64,000 nt of DNA from Chamaecyparis obtusa (lineage: Eukaryota > Streptophyta > Pinopsida > Cupressales > Cupressaceae). Shown piece by piece: positions 1 through 10,398 of this stretch. Each line of letters opens with the position of its first letter. Within the stretch, counting starts at the first letter, position 1. A program made the position numbers and the translations under genes. The stretch is taken from assembly GCA_027943335.1 (NCBI GenBank), contig BSBK01000760.1, positions 2,710,001 through 2,774,000 on the forward strand, in the 5' to 3' direction. The notes below the pieces were generated by a model that saw nothing but the letters and a program-made list of their open reading frames with translations, did not search any database and was not told the origin of the DNA.

Positions 1-484
1 ACACAACTTTAGATAATTGACAAGAAAATTAAATTAATTTATTCTGACTCTATAAGAATAAACTATTTAGTAATTCCCTAGTTGACATAAATATCAACGA
101 GTCACGAAAATTAAGTTATTTCCAAGATAACAATTTACCTAAATATTCTTTATAATCTAAACAAGTCAATCTTAAAGGAAATAACATTTAAAACACATTT
201 AATAAAAGTGCATTAAATTAAATAAAATATAAAGCATATAAATTTATTCCATTTTAAAATAAATTTACATTATAAACAATAACTCTTTAAAATAATACTA
301 ATTTATTTATTTAACATTAAAAAGAGTATTAACTTAAACTAATAAACAAATTTTAATGTAAATTAATTAACAAATTTAATTAACTAGATTAATTAACAAA
401 TTATATATAAAAACAAATTAAATAACAAAATTATCTAAAAATGAACCTTAATAAATTAAAATAAAACATTTTTAAAAAAACCAA

Positions 485-665
485 ATGGCATTGGGGGAGG
501 CTGGGCCCCTCACCCCCTTATTGCACAGTACCTCATGGTACTGGTACCGCTGGCAGGCCTATGCCCTGCCGCACGGTACCCTTGGGTACAGTCGGCAGGC
601 TCGAATTCTCCCGCACGCCAGCCGAGGGGAGGGTGGGGGAAGGTGGTGGCCTCCGCCCCCCGCTT
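485..665. repeat. GC-rich island with nested inverted repeats
   Basis: About 180 bases of GC-rich DNA sit abruptly in AT-rich sequence. It contains a perfect hairpin, arms CAGTACC and GGTACTG around the loop TCAT near 527-544. A second hairpin has GGCAGG and CCTGCC arms near 553-571, flanked by GGTACC words. The short open frames here are low-complexity and resemble no family. Origin unknown; a fragment of a structured mobile element or an rDNA/organelle-derived piece are possibilities I cannot test. Confidence 0.4.
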
Positions 666-778
666 AAACATATTTTAATAATTGTTTTAATTCTTTTTTA
701 TATAAACAAATCAATGCAATTTAAAAAAAGACTAAGCATATTTTTTTTCTAATTTCTGAAAACGGAAATTAGAAAAGG

Positions 779-800
779 TATATATATATATATATATATA
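779..800. repeat. (TA)n microsatellite
   Basis: An uninterrupted run of about eleven TA dinucleotides. Confidence 0.9.
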
Positions 801-1933
801 AGGAACTCATTCATATACCAAAGTCATGCATTTGACTTACTATTTTTTTTTTGTCTTATTCTCTGCACAATCTATTGACTGAATTATTTTCTACCAAGTA
901 CCTTTAAAACCAGAATTGGATTTTTGATAACAATGTTGATTTTGTCTATCCATAAGCAATTATTTTCGAACCCTATAGTCAAACCATAGTCTTGATTTAA
1001 TTTATTGTTTTCTAGGAAATCTACAAAGAATCTTCTAATAAAATTTTGCTAGCATAACCTTGCTGTACTAAATTTTCATAAAAGCAAGAAATCAACTAAA
1101 CCAGGGTTTTCTAAATACCCAAAAGAGTAGAAACACAAGATGTAACTATAGAGATAAATTAAAGTTTGCCCAATTCCAAAAGGCCAAATAAATGCAAAAC
1201 AAAACTAAGAGGCAGGATTTCAAAGCCTACCTTAGATCCAAAGACAAATCAAAATTGAAAACCTTTGAAGATCTGTATACCAAAATTCCTTCCAGATTGA
1301 ATCCAACCTGCAGATCTGAATCTACGTAGAAGTAAAGCACACGATCCAGATGCACAAACAAGAAATCACAAAAATCCAAATCCTCCAAAATTCACAGCAC
1401 ACAAGCTCTCCAAAATTCTCCTCCAAACCTGTCTCCTCTCTAAAATGAATGCAATTCCCCTAATAAAGATTCAATTCCCTCTTTTCATGCAACCCTAAAG
1501 ATAACTCAACAACTAACTCCCACATCAACTCCAAATCAGAAGTTGAAAATAAATCTTAATTAATAATTAAAAACACTTTTCATGCACAACTCAACTTTGA
1601 CTTTTTAAAACAAGTTATTTACTTTTTGAGAACAATTCACTTTTCAATAATGTTAATGCACATGTTATAATTAAAAATTGTATTATATAAATTAAATATT
1701 TAAAGCATCTTATAAACATGCAATTAAAAATTTAAATATTTAATAAAGTACACAAGCATACATAAATCTAGTTTCAATTAAATAATCAATTAAATCCAAA
1801 TAATCAGATATTTGACTGTTAATTAATTTTCTCAAATAAGCTTAGGAATATAATTAATATTAAATTTCAACTATAATCATTAAACTAATAATCACAAAAA
1901 AATCACCCACTTAAGAAATAAATCAACCGAGAC

Positions 1934-1938
1934 CAAAC
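1934..1938. repeat. Left TSD (CAAAC) of outer Tat element
   Basis: CAAAC directly precedes the TG of the 5' LTR and recurs directly after the CA of the 3' LTR at 51754-51758. The match fixes both ends of the outer element almost 50 kb apart. Confidence 0.92.
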
Positions 1939-2877
1939 TGTATGCACCCTAACATGGTCGCCTAGACTTTGGGCCCCCATTCAACAATTTATCAAATCCC
2001 TGAATCAATATTTTCAAAAATCAGCATTTTATCAAATATATCAATTTCCTTGATCAAATCCTAATTCTATCATTTTCGATTATTTGCCTTGGGCTAACCA
2101 TTTTATCCTAAAGTCTTTATTTATTTAAAAGGAATTTCCTCCTCTTTTAATAAATAAAAAGCCCCCACTTTTCCTCTTATCCTAAGTTGCACAAATAAAA
2201 CATTATTCCTATTTTATAAAAAGAAGAAAAACACTTTTTGTCTGATATGGACACAAAAGTCAACTCTTATTTTCTCATTGGAGGATATTTGTGCACATGG
2301 ATTGCTCCTCTTTTAAGCTCCACCCTTGATTAAATCTTTTGCCTCTTAATCTCCATGGTCCATTCTTTCTCATTTCTTATAAAAGGAGAGCTCTCTTATC
2401 ATTTTGGCATCCATCTTTTGAATACTAACCTTATGCTAGAGGATTTCATGGAGACTTTGGAGCTTTTGGAGATCATTTCTTGCATTCTAGTTTCTTTCTT
2501 GCATCATAGCTTTCATGGTATCTAGCTTAGTTTCCTTTATGCTTTAGATTAGCCCACATAGCTTAATTAGCAAGGGTTTATAATACTTTCCTTTCATAGC
2601 TTAGCTTGCATTTTCATTCTTAGCATAGCTTGCATTGCATTGCATTCTCATTGTTGATTCTTGAGGATATTGACATTCTTGCCATTGTCTCTTTGAATCT
2701 CCCATTGTGTGGTTTACTAGCAAGGTTGCATGCTTCAATAGCTCTAGCTGAGAGCAATATTCAAAACAATCTTGTGACTCCATGCCTAGGGAGCTCTAGG
2801 TTGCTTTCTCAAGGTTTCCCATTCATGAATTCCCTTGGAAGTAATGACTTAGAGAAGTGCACTATTTAGTGTGTACA
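1939..2877 (+). repeat. 5' LTR of outer Tat element
   Basis: It begins TGTATGCACC and ends GTGTGTACA, and aligns end to end with 50815-51753. A TATAAAAGG promoter word lies at 2378-2386. The LTR is followed at once by a primer-binding site. The small ORFs inside it recur at the same relative place in the 3' LTR and are not genes. Confidence 0.95.
2378..2386 (+). promoter_or_regulatory. TATA box of outer-element LTR promoter
   Basis: TATAAAAGG stands about 440 bases into the LTR and is conserved in the 3' LTR at 51254-51262. This is the usual position for the U3 promoter, so transcription would start about 30 bases downstream. The start site is inferred. Confidence 0.65.
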
Positions 2878-2881
2878 TTTT

Positions 2882-2899
2882 TGGCACCCACCGTGGGGC
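2882..2899 (+). promoter_or_regulatory. Primer-binding site of outer Tat element
   Basis: TGGCACCCACCGTGGGGC lies four bases after the 5' LTR, where the tRNA primer for minus-strand synthesis pairs. The second Tat element has the same 18-mer with one change at 30461-30478. I do not assign the tRNA. Confidence 0.8.
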
Positions 2900-3007
2900 A
2901 GAACACTCTTGTTTTGTCAAGTTCATTTTATGCATTTCCGCTAATTTTTCATCAATATTTGCTTGTTGTTTCATCAATATTTTGGTCTCTGGTTTTTCTG
3001 ATAGAAA

Positions 3008-3230
3008 TATCATGCGATAGTTTTCTAGTATCGTACGATATTCTCTAACATATCAGTGTGATATTTTACCAGTTATAATATCACACTCTGTGACAGATAA
3101 TATCGCACTGTGTTCTATTTTTTGTAGCACGCAGGTAGTAGGAATTATCACCTGGAGATATATTATCGCACCAGTACAGGATGAAATATTGCACAACATT
3201 TTCTCTGACAGAAATATCACCTATGTTGGA
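3008..3230 (+). repeat. Degenerate palindromic repeats in leader (first block)
   Basis: Variants of a 12-base palindrome recur every 20-30 bases. The perfect form TATCGTACGATA is at 3029-3040, a near copy TATCATGCGATA is at 3008-3019, and TATCAGTGTGATA is at 3051-3063. Weaker TATCGCAC/TATCACAC half-sites follow to about 3230. No coding frame runs through the block. It lies in the untranslated leader, and Copia-1 separates it from a similar block at 9515-9712. Confidence 0.6.
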
Positions 3231-3250
3231 TACAATTTTCTGAAGGAGAT

Positions 3251-4356
3251 TGTTGGATTAATTGTGTGTTGTCTTTGATGTCACATAAATGTCATATTAA
3301 TTATCATGCTCAGTCGGTCAGTAATGCAGTTCCCAGTGTTTACCGAGCTCAGTTGGTTAGCAAAGCAGTTCCTAGTGTTTACCAAGCTCAGTTAGTTAGC
3401 AAAGTAGTTCTATCTATCTACTGAGCTCAGTTGGTCAGCAGACAATTTTTTTATGTCTACCGAGATCTCTCGGTCTCCAAAGGATGTTGCAGAATTTGTA
3501 GTGTTTACCGAGTTCACTCGGTCACCAAAGGAAATCTTTTCAGGATTAGTATTTATTGAGCAAGGTCGGCCCAATAAAGGATTTTGTTAATTTGAGAAAT
3601 AAAGTTTGTTTATTCCAGCCGATTTTTGTAATGAGTGTTAATGATTATTAGTGCTGACTTGACAATCCGAATGGTATATATATACAAGGTTAAGTGGTGA
3701 ATTAGGAGGTGAGAAGAATAGTGTGAAAGTGTGAAAATTTGTGAGCAAACATGCAAATCATTTTGAAGGAAGGTGTGTGTGAATTTTGAAGGATGGTTAG
3801 ATATCCTTGAGGACCAGCAAAGATTTACTTGATTAGAAAGGATCTAGTAAACCAGAACAGAGATCTGTAATCAGCAATAGAGTTGCATCATTATTCAGGT
3901 CACTTCATTGTTACTTTCTTACCATTGTAGTAGTGATTTCAAAATCTCTTAACAGAGTTGGTTTAACAACCATTTTGTAAATCCTCTAACAAGGTCACAC
4001 CTAAAAATGTGTTTTGTAACCTTTAACCGGGTTGGCTCCTAACAGGGCTCACTTCATAAGAGTAAAAATAGTAACTAGTTACATTGGTGGTTTTTCCCAT
4101 ATTGGGTTTCCACGTTAAGTCTGGTGTCTCTTGTGTTCATGTTATTTTCTATATGCATGCATGTTAATCATTGATGAATACTTAAGAACAGTTATAATTA
4201 ATACTCACTTCAATAACCGAGTTTCAACATTTCTCTGTATGATTACCGAGTGACAGTAGTAAATGAATTATAAAGACATCTAAGGGATCTATGGTAATAT
4301 TTTTGTGGTTAACTGATTCACCCCCCCTCTCAGTTACTCCATCTATATTTCCAACA
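3251..4356 (+). repeat. 5' LTR of Copia-1
   Basis: 1106 bp, TG...CA, aligning with 7035-8174. It carries a GGTATATATATAC promoter-like word near 3673 and the CTAACAGGG-type array at 3947-4052. Near its end is a C-tract followed by TCTCAGTTACTCC. It lacks about 56 bases that the 3' LTR has in the array. Confidence 0.92.
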
Positions 4357-4358
4357 AT

Positions 4359-4370
4359 TGGTATTAGAGC
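4359..4370 (+). promoter_or_regulatory. Primer-binding site of Copia-1
   Basis: TGGTATTAGAGC, two bases after the LTR, is one change from the standard TGGTATCAGAGC that pairs with initiator methionine tRNA in plant Copia elements. Confidence 0.85.
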
Positions 4371-4418
4371 TTTTGGTGCTTGCAGGAATGGTTTCAAGGA
4401 CCTAAGCTAAAGATCAAG

Positions 4419-6665
4419 ATGTCTTACAAGAGAGAAATTCCAAGGCTTAATATTTTGAGTCCACTTGCCTCCTATCATCCCCATGTAGCATGGCAAGGTC
4501 TCATGAGACTTCATCTAGCTTCCATTGGTGATTTAGGATGCAAATATCTTGATCAAGAATACACAACTCGTACTGGCACATTAACTGTTGAAGACATTGC
4601 AGAGAAAAAGAACCATAACACCATGATGATAGACATTGCATCAACTCTCAGCTATGAAAAATTTGATGAGATCAAAGACTATACAACTGCTTATACAATG
4701 TGGAACAAGTTGAAGAAAATTTATGGTGGTGATGAAAATGTGAAAGTTGATGAGTTTGCAGAAAAGACTGAAGAAGAAAGCAAAAGGGAACCAGAGGATT
4801 ACAGAAGATTTGTTTACATTGAACCTGATACATTACCAGACACATCTGTCAATAAGGAGACTGCATCTACCGAGCCCAGTACAATAACTGAGTCATAGGA
4901 AGAAGTTCAAACTGAGCCACAAGGACCTGAGTCTCAGTCTGAAGCTACCAAGCCAATATCTACTAAGCCTGAGCAACTAGAACCTGAAGATGAAATTCAA
5001 GAAGATGACAATGTAACTCATTCAAGAGGCAAGGAACCTGTATTGGCCAAATATGTCAGGAGGCATCATACACTAGATCAGATTATTGGAAATAAATCAG
5101 ATGGTACTATGACAAGAAGTAAACTAAAAGGTACATCTTTACTTGCTGATTTTGAACCTAGAAATGTCAAAGATACATTGGAAAATGAAATTTGGATTGA
5201 GGCTATGAATGAAGAAATAAAACAAATAGAGAAGAACAAAACATGGACTCTTGTACCTAGGCCTAAAGACAAAAATGTAATTGGAACAAAATGGGTATTC
5301 TGGAATAAGTTGAATGAAGATGGTCAAGTATCAAGAAACAAAGCTAGATTGGTGTGTAAAGGATATTCTCAAGAATAAGGTATAGATTATGGTGAAACTT
5401 TTTCTCCTATTGCAAGATTAGAAGGTGTAAGAACTCTACTTGCATATGCAACACATATAGGATTTAAGGTATATCAGATGGATGTAAAATCTGCATTTCT
5501 CAATGGTATTCTTGATGAAGTCTACATTGAGCAACCTGAAGGTTTTGTTGATATAGACAAAAGGAATATGGTCTGCAAGTTACACAAAGCATTGTATGGT
5601 CTAAAACAAGCCCCTAGAGCATGGTATGAAAGATTACATAACTACCTTATTTAGATTGGTTTCAAAAAAGCTAATGATAACAGTAGTTTGTACATCAAGG
5701 AAGGACTAGATAACAGAATTGTTTTGGTAAAAATATTTGTGGATGATACTGTGTTTATAGGTGATGATGATCAGTGCAAAGAATTTGAAATGTCTATGTT
5801 TGGTCAAATAAAGTTCTTTGTTGGTCTTCAAATTCAGCAAAGCAAGAACAATATCTACATTACTTAGTCTAAATACATCAAGGAAATACTTAAGAAGTTT
5901 GGTATGGAAGATGCAAAACCAGTTGGTACCCTCATGTGTACTGGACTGAAGCTTACCAAAGATGATGATTCAAAATAAGTAGATTAGACCTTATACAGAT
6001 CAATGATTGGAAAATTATAGTATGTAGTTCATAAAAGGCCTGATATTGCCTTAGCAGTTGGTATAGTAGCAAGATTCTCAGAAAAACCCAAAGAAAATCA
6101 TATGATGGCAATCAAAAGAATCTTGAGATACTTGAATGGAACTGAAGATTATGGCTTGTGGTATAAATTTGGAGGCAATCTGGACTTAAAAGTCTTTACT
6201 GATGCTGATTGAGCAGAAAACATTGATGACAAAAAGAGTACAAGTGGTGGAGCATTCTTTCTTGGCAAGAGGTTGATATCTTGGACCAGTAAAAAGCAAA
6301 ATTGCACATCTCAATCCACAACAAAAGTAGAATATGTTGCTACAACAGTAAACTACTCTAATATTGTTTGGTTTAAACAGTTATTGGAAGGCATGAAGGT
6401 TGAGATCAAAAAACCAGTTGTTATATTTTGTGATAATACAAGTGCAATAAATATTTCAAAGAATCCAGTTATGCATTCCAAAACCAAGCACATTGCTATA
6501 AAATATCACTTTGTCAGAGAATTGGTGCAGGACAAGGAAATCAGATTGGAATATATTCATACAAAAAAATAGATTGTAGATATATTCACCAAGCCACTAC
6601 CAAAGGTTGCATTCTTGTATCTAAGAGGTAAGTTAGGTGTCATTACCCTATCTAAGGCTTACTAA
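4419..6665 (+). pseudogene. Copia-1 polyprotein remnant: gag fused in frame to reverse transcriptase-RNase H
   Basis: One reading frame runs from ATG 4419 to TAA 6663, broken only by nonsense codons (for example 4896, 5376, 5652, 5976, 6570). Residues 1 to about 105 are Copia gag N-terminus, ending near YGGDENV. The sequence then jumps to the acidic linker KVDEF that precedes reverse transcriptase in the related Copia-3. The rest of gag, its zinc knuckle, protease and integrase are absent. Reverse transcriptase runs about 5150-6100 with the FVDD catalytic motif near 5740. RNase H follows about 6180-6650, with CDNTSA and the closing DIFTKPL motif. The in-frame join suggests a deletion before the stops accumulated, perhaps by template switching. 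Confidence 0.85.
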
Positions 6666-7021
6666 ATAAAGTTTTAGTGATGCATCAACCAGAGCATGTT
6701 GAAGATTAGTCAGTTGATGCAGCTTAGTCAAGGAATCATTGCATATGAATCAGTACTTAAGGTACATTGGTATTCACCAGAAGTGTGTGTATTGTCTTTA
6801 GCATGTGTTGTCAAAGAGGGAGAGTTTGCTGTCATTTCAAGAAATTTCTAAGAAGGAGAATTTGAGAAGTCAAGAGGGAGAGTTTTCAGTCTAAAAGAGA
6901 ATTTTGCTAACAAAGGGAGTTCTCATAGATGAGAATAAGAATGAAGCTAAGGATATGTTCCTTACTCTATGTTTTCTATAAAATTTCATTGTGCTATGAC
7001 ATGCTGTGTTGCCATCAATGT

Positions 7022-7034
7022 CAAAGAGGGAGAT
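7022..7034 (+). promoter_or_regulatory. Polypurine tract of Copia-1
   Basis: CAAAGAGGGAGAT directly precedes the 3' LTR, the place where plus-strand synthesis is primed. Confidence 0.85.
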
Positions 7035-8174
7035 TGTTGGATTAATTGTGTGTTGTCTTTGATGTCACACAAATGTCATATCAATTATCATGCTCAGTCA
7101 GTCAGCAAAGCAATTCCTAGTGTTTACCGAGCTCAATCGATCAACAAATTAGTTCTGTGTGTCTACTGAGCTCAGTTGGTCAGCAGGTAGTTTTTTGTGT
7201 CTACCGAGATCTCTTAGTCTCCAAAGGATGTTGCAGAATTCACAATGTTTATCGAGTTCACTCGGTCACCGAATGAAATCTTTTTAGGATTAGTATTTAC
7301 CGAGCAAGGTCAGCCCAATAAAGGATTTTGTTAATTTGAGAAATAAAGTTTGTTTATTCCAGCTGACTGTTGTAATGAGTGTTAATGATTATTAGTGCCG
7401 ACTTGACAATATGAATGGTATATATATAGAAGGTCAAGTGGTGAATTAGGAGGTGAGAAGAATAGTGTGAAAGTGTGAAAATTTGTGAGCGAACATGCAA
7501 ATCATTTTGAAGGAAGGTGTGTGCAAATTTTGAAGGATGGTTAGATATCCTTGAGGAGCAACAAAGATTTATTTAATCAGAAAGGATCTAGTAAAGCAGA
7601 ATAGAGATCTGTAATCAGCAATTCAGTTGCATCATTATTCAGGTCACTTCATTATTGCTTTCTTACCATTGTAGCAGTGATTTCAAAATCTCTTAACAGA
7701 GTTGGTTTAACAGCCATTTTGTAAATCTTCTAACAAGGTGACAGTTCTATTGATTTTTTTCAAAGACCTCTTACAAGGCCACTCCTAATAGGGTGATTAA
7801 ATCCTATAACAAGGTCGCACCTAACAGTGTGTTTTGTAACCTTTAACCGGGTTGGCTCCTAACAGGTTCACTTCAGAAGAGTGAAAAATAGTAACTAGTT
7901 ACATTGGTGGTTTTTTCCATATTGGGTTTCCACATTAAATCTAGTGTCTCTTGTGTTCATGTTGTTTTCTTTATGTATGCATGTTAATCATTGATGAATA
8001 CTTAAGAACAGTTATAATTAATACTCACTGCAATAATCGAGTTTCAGCATTTGTCTGTATGATTACTGAGTGATAGTAGTAAATGAATTATTAAGACATC
8101 TAAGGGATCTTTGGTAATGTTTTTGTGGTTAACTGATTCACCCCCCCCCAGTTACTCCATCTATATTTCCAACA
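7035..8174 (+). repeat. 3' LTR of Copia-1
   Basis: 1140 bp, TG...CA, matching the 5' LTR, with about 56 extra bases in the 7740-7805 region inside the CTAACAAGG-type array. It is followed by outer-element leader. Confidence 0.92.
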
Positions 8175-10398
8175 GCCTAGTCCTGGCAGTGAGCACTTTT
8201 TGTCATTTCTTTGCAAGATCTATTTGGTTTTGATTTAGATTTTTGATTTGTTGTTGTAGGACAAGTGTCTATTTGCAGATTTCATTTGGTTTTTGATGTG
8301 CTAACCCTTGTAGGGCTAACAAGTGGTGCTTGTAAGTGCTCCTATTGCTTGATTATTTTCTTAGAAATGCATGCATAAGGGCTACTAACAATTTTTGCAG
8401 GGCTACCCAAAGCATAAAAACAAATCAAGTGCTTGTTTAATTTCTTTTGTTTCGAGTGTGGCATATACTGGTTGTTTCATTTAGTAGGCACTTAATATCT
8501 TGTTGTAGGAATCTTTGGGTGGTAGGAGAAGTATGCTCTTCACCCTTGTGGTGAACCAGAAAAATCTTGACCCATCTTTAGGTTTTGAAAGAAAGAGGGT
8601 AATTGAACCTTTTCTTGGTGTGTTTGGGAGATATTTTTGAGCTAGAAGATTATGCTCTTCACCCTTGAGGTAAAACAAAAATCCTGACACTCAAAGATTG
8701 ACTCACTCTTTGTTTAGTTTTAGAATCCTTTAGCGGGCTTGCTCTTGAGCAATAAGAGGAACAACCCAAGTGGGGCAAGCTTTTTGCCGGCTATTCCAAC
8801 CCACTATAAACTCAAGGCTATCAAGGACACAAAACCTTGGTAGACATAGTACTTGTCTTCACTTGATGTGAGTACTTGTGGGATTGTGACCATGAAGAAA
8901 GTTTTGAGCAAGAATGCTTAAGGTACTCTTGTGGCCGCGAGGTCCAAGTCCCTTTGGAGAGCAAGAGGGGTATTATGAATGGAAGCCCTTATTAAGACCC
9001 ATAGATAGAAGCCACCCTATTTTTTTGCTTAGCTTCTTGGTACAAGGATTGATCCAAGTGGAATAACTTGGATCACCCCAAGATTACTCACCATTTGTGT
9101 TCCTTTGGTTGTGTCATGGACACTTCCACGACAAAGCCAATATTTATTATGGGCAACCACTTTCTGTGAGGTGATGGGACATCAAGTGTGGGCCAAGTTG
9201 TTAAGTATTGAGCCTTTGCGCTTTTAGGCTAGTAAGTGCTTGAAGTGTTCTCATTGTGATCTACCTGTGTAAACATTCTCAAAAATCAAACATCACGGTA
9301 GCATTCATAGGGATTTTTTTATTGCTTTGATATCACAATTGCTTATCTTGGCAAGGATTTTTTTTATTGCTTTGCTATCACCTACTATTTGCAAACCTAT
9401 CTATTTACTACTATCTTTATGCTTGAAACCAAAAAATCCAACCTTCAAACTAAAATTTTCAACAAACTGCCCTTAAAACTGAGATTTTTAGCACTCACTA
9501 GTCAAGAGTCGTATGATCCTGAAACAATATCACACACTGTACTAAGAATTATCATGTGATAGTTCACCACTGGAAGACTATCACACTGCTTGCCTGGAAA
9601 ATATCACATAGGCTGCCTGGAAACTATCGGCTTGCTTACTGCAAAATATCGCCTGCTTGGAAATTATCGCACTGTTTTCCTGGAAACTGTTGCACAAAGT
9701 CTTTTTGCTGCCTATCTGGTTTATGCAATTTTTAGTATTTTCCTTAGTTGACCAGATTTTAGAAGGTGACCTACTCTACTACTAGAAACCTATTTGTACC
9801 TTGAGTTCTTGATTTTAGACTCCTTGCATTAGTGTTCTCTGATTTTACGAAGTAGTCTTTCTTGGCATCGATAAGTTAGAGATTATCCTTGTTTAAAAAG
9901 TACACCTTTAGATTCTTTGGTAACATGCTTGGAGAGTTTTAGTACTCTTTTGTCCAATTCACTTCCATCAAAAATTCAATTTCAATAATATATTTGGTTA
10001 AATCCATTTTCTTGGCCCATATGTGTTAGGATACTCATCCTTTTATTATGCACCTTTGTGGCAGGATTGGTTTACACCTTTTACAACTTTCTATCTTACC
10101 ATCTCCTTTTGGACAATTGAACACTTTCACTATCCTTGTTTGGTATTGAAATTTCATAAGGTCATCTTATCACCAAGGGTATTTTCCTTTCATGTTGGTT
10201 ACGACAAGGTACCAAGTTAGTCAAGTAAAATGACCTCAAGTTGTCTTTGAACAATTACCCATAGTCCAAACTTGTCAAAAGTGAAAGGGGAAGAAACTTG
10301 TCTTTGATCAATCACCTAGGAGTGAGTCTGAGGCTTGGTTTGACCCAAAGAGAAATCCTAGTGAGTTGAGTACCTCTTAACCATCCTCTCAATAAAAT
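8175..10398 (+). other. Outer-element untranslated leader, second part
   Basis: About 2.2 kb between Copia-1 and the first gag ATG. I see no protein-like frame. It contains the second palindromic-repeat block at 9515-9712. Long leaders of this kind are usual for large Tat elements. Confidence 0.65.
9515..9712 (+). repeat. Degenerate palindromic repeats in leader (second block)
   Basis: TATCACAC, TATCATGTGATA, TATCGCAC and related half-sites recur about every 25 bases, several preceded by CCTGGAAA. An early copy, GTCGTATGATC, resembles the version in the second Tat element's leader. This block continues the 3008-3230 series once Copia-1 is removed. Confidence 0.55.

Larger units (their letters stand above)
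1..1938. other. AT-rich flank, no gene seen
   Basis: The first 480 bases are very AT-rich, with repeated ATTAATTAACAAATT-like words around 361-420. The rest is moderately AT-rich, apart from the GC-rich island and a TA microsatellite listed separately. No reading frame resembles a known protein. In the uninterrupted genome this DNA was continuous with 51759 onward, because the outer retroelement inserted at 1938/51759 (TSD CAAAC). I cannot say whether it is unique DNA or part of an older repeat. Confidence 0.6.
3251..8174 (+). mobile_element. Copia-1: internally deleted Ty1/Copia element
   Basis: The two LTRs (3251-4356 and 7035-8174) both begin TGTTGGATTAATTG and end TTTCCAACA. They flank a methionine-tRNA primer-binding site, a shortened polyprotein and a polypurine tract. 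Only about 2.7 kb of internal DNA remains, because most of gag, protease and integrase is missing. The bases flanking the element (GAGAT and GCCTA) do not match, so no TSD is visible; inter-element recombination or later flank change could explain this. It interrupts the outer element's leader. Confidence 0.88.

Noticed and set aside
485..752. Two short open frames in and after the GC-rich island
   Set aside because: Low-complexity and frame-overlapping, explained by GC-rich composition lacking stops.
1220..1480. Minus-strand stretch that looks like a 5' untranslated exon with a splice donor (CTAAG|GTAGGC)
   Set aside because: No coding exon follows to position 1, and the flank may be part of an older repeat. 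Evidence too thin for a gene call.
2601..2869. Overlapping open frames of 60-79 codons on both strands inside the outer 5' LTR, repeated at 51477-51745
   Set aside because: They lie wholly within an LTR and recur in the partner LTR because the LTRs are copies. They show no protein family features.
3001..3230. Possible CRISPR-like array
   Set aside because: Units are short, degenerate palindromes with irregular spacing and no unique spacers, and the context is a plant retroelement leader.
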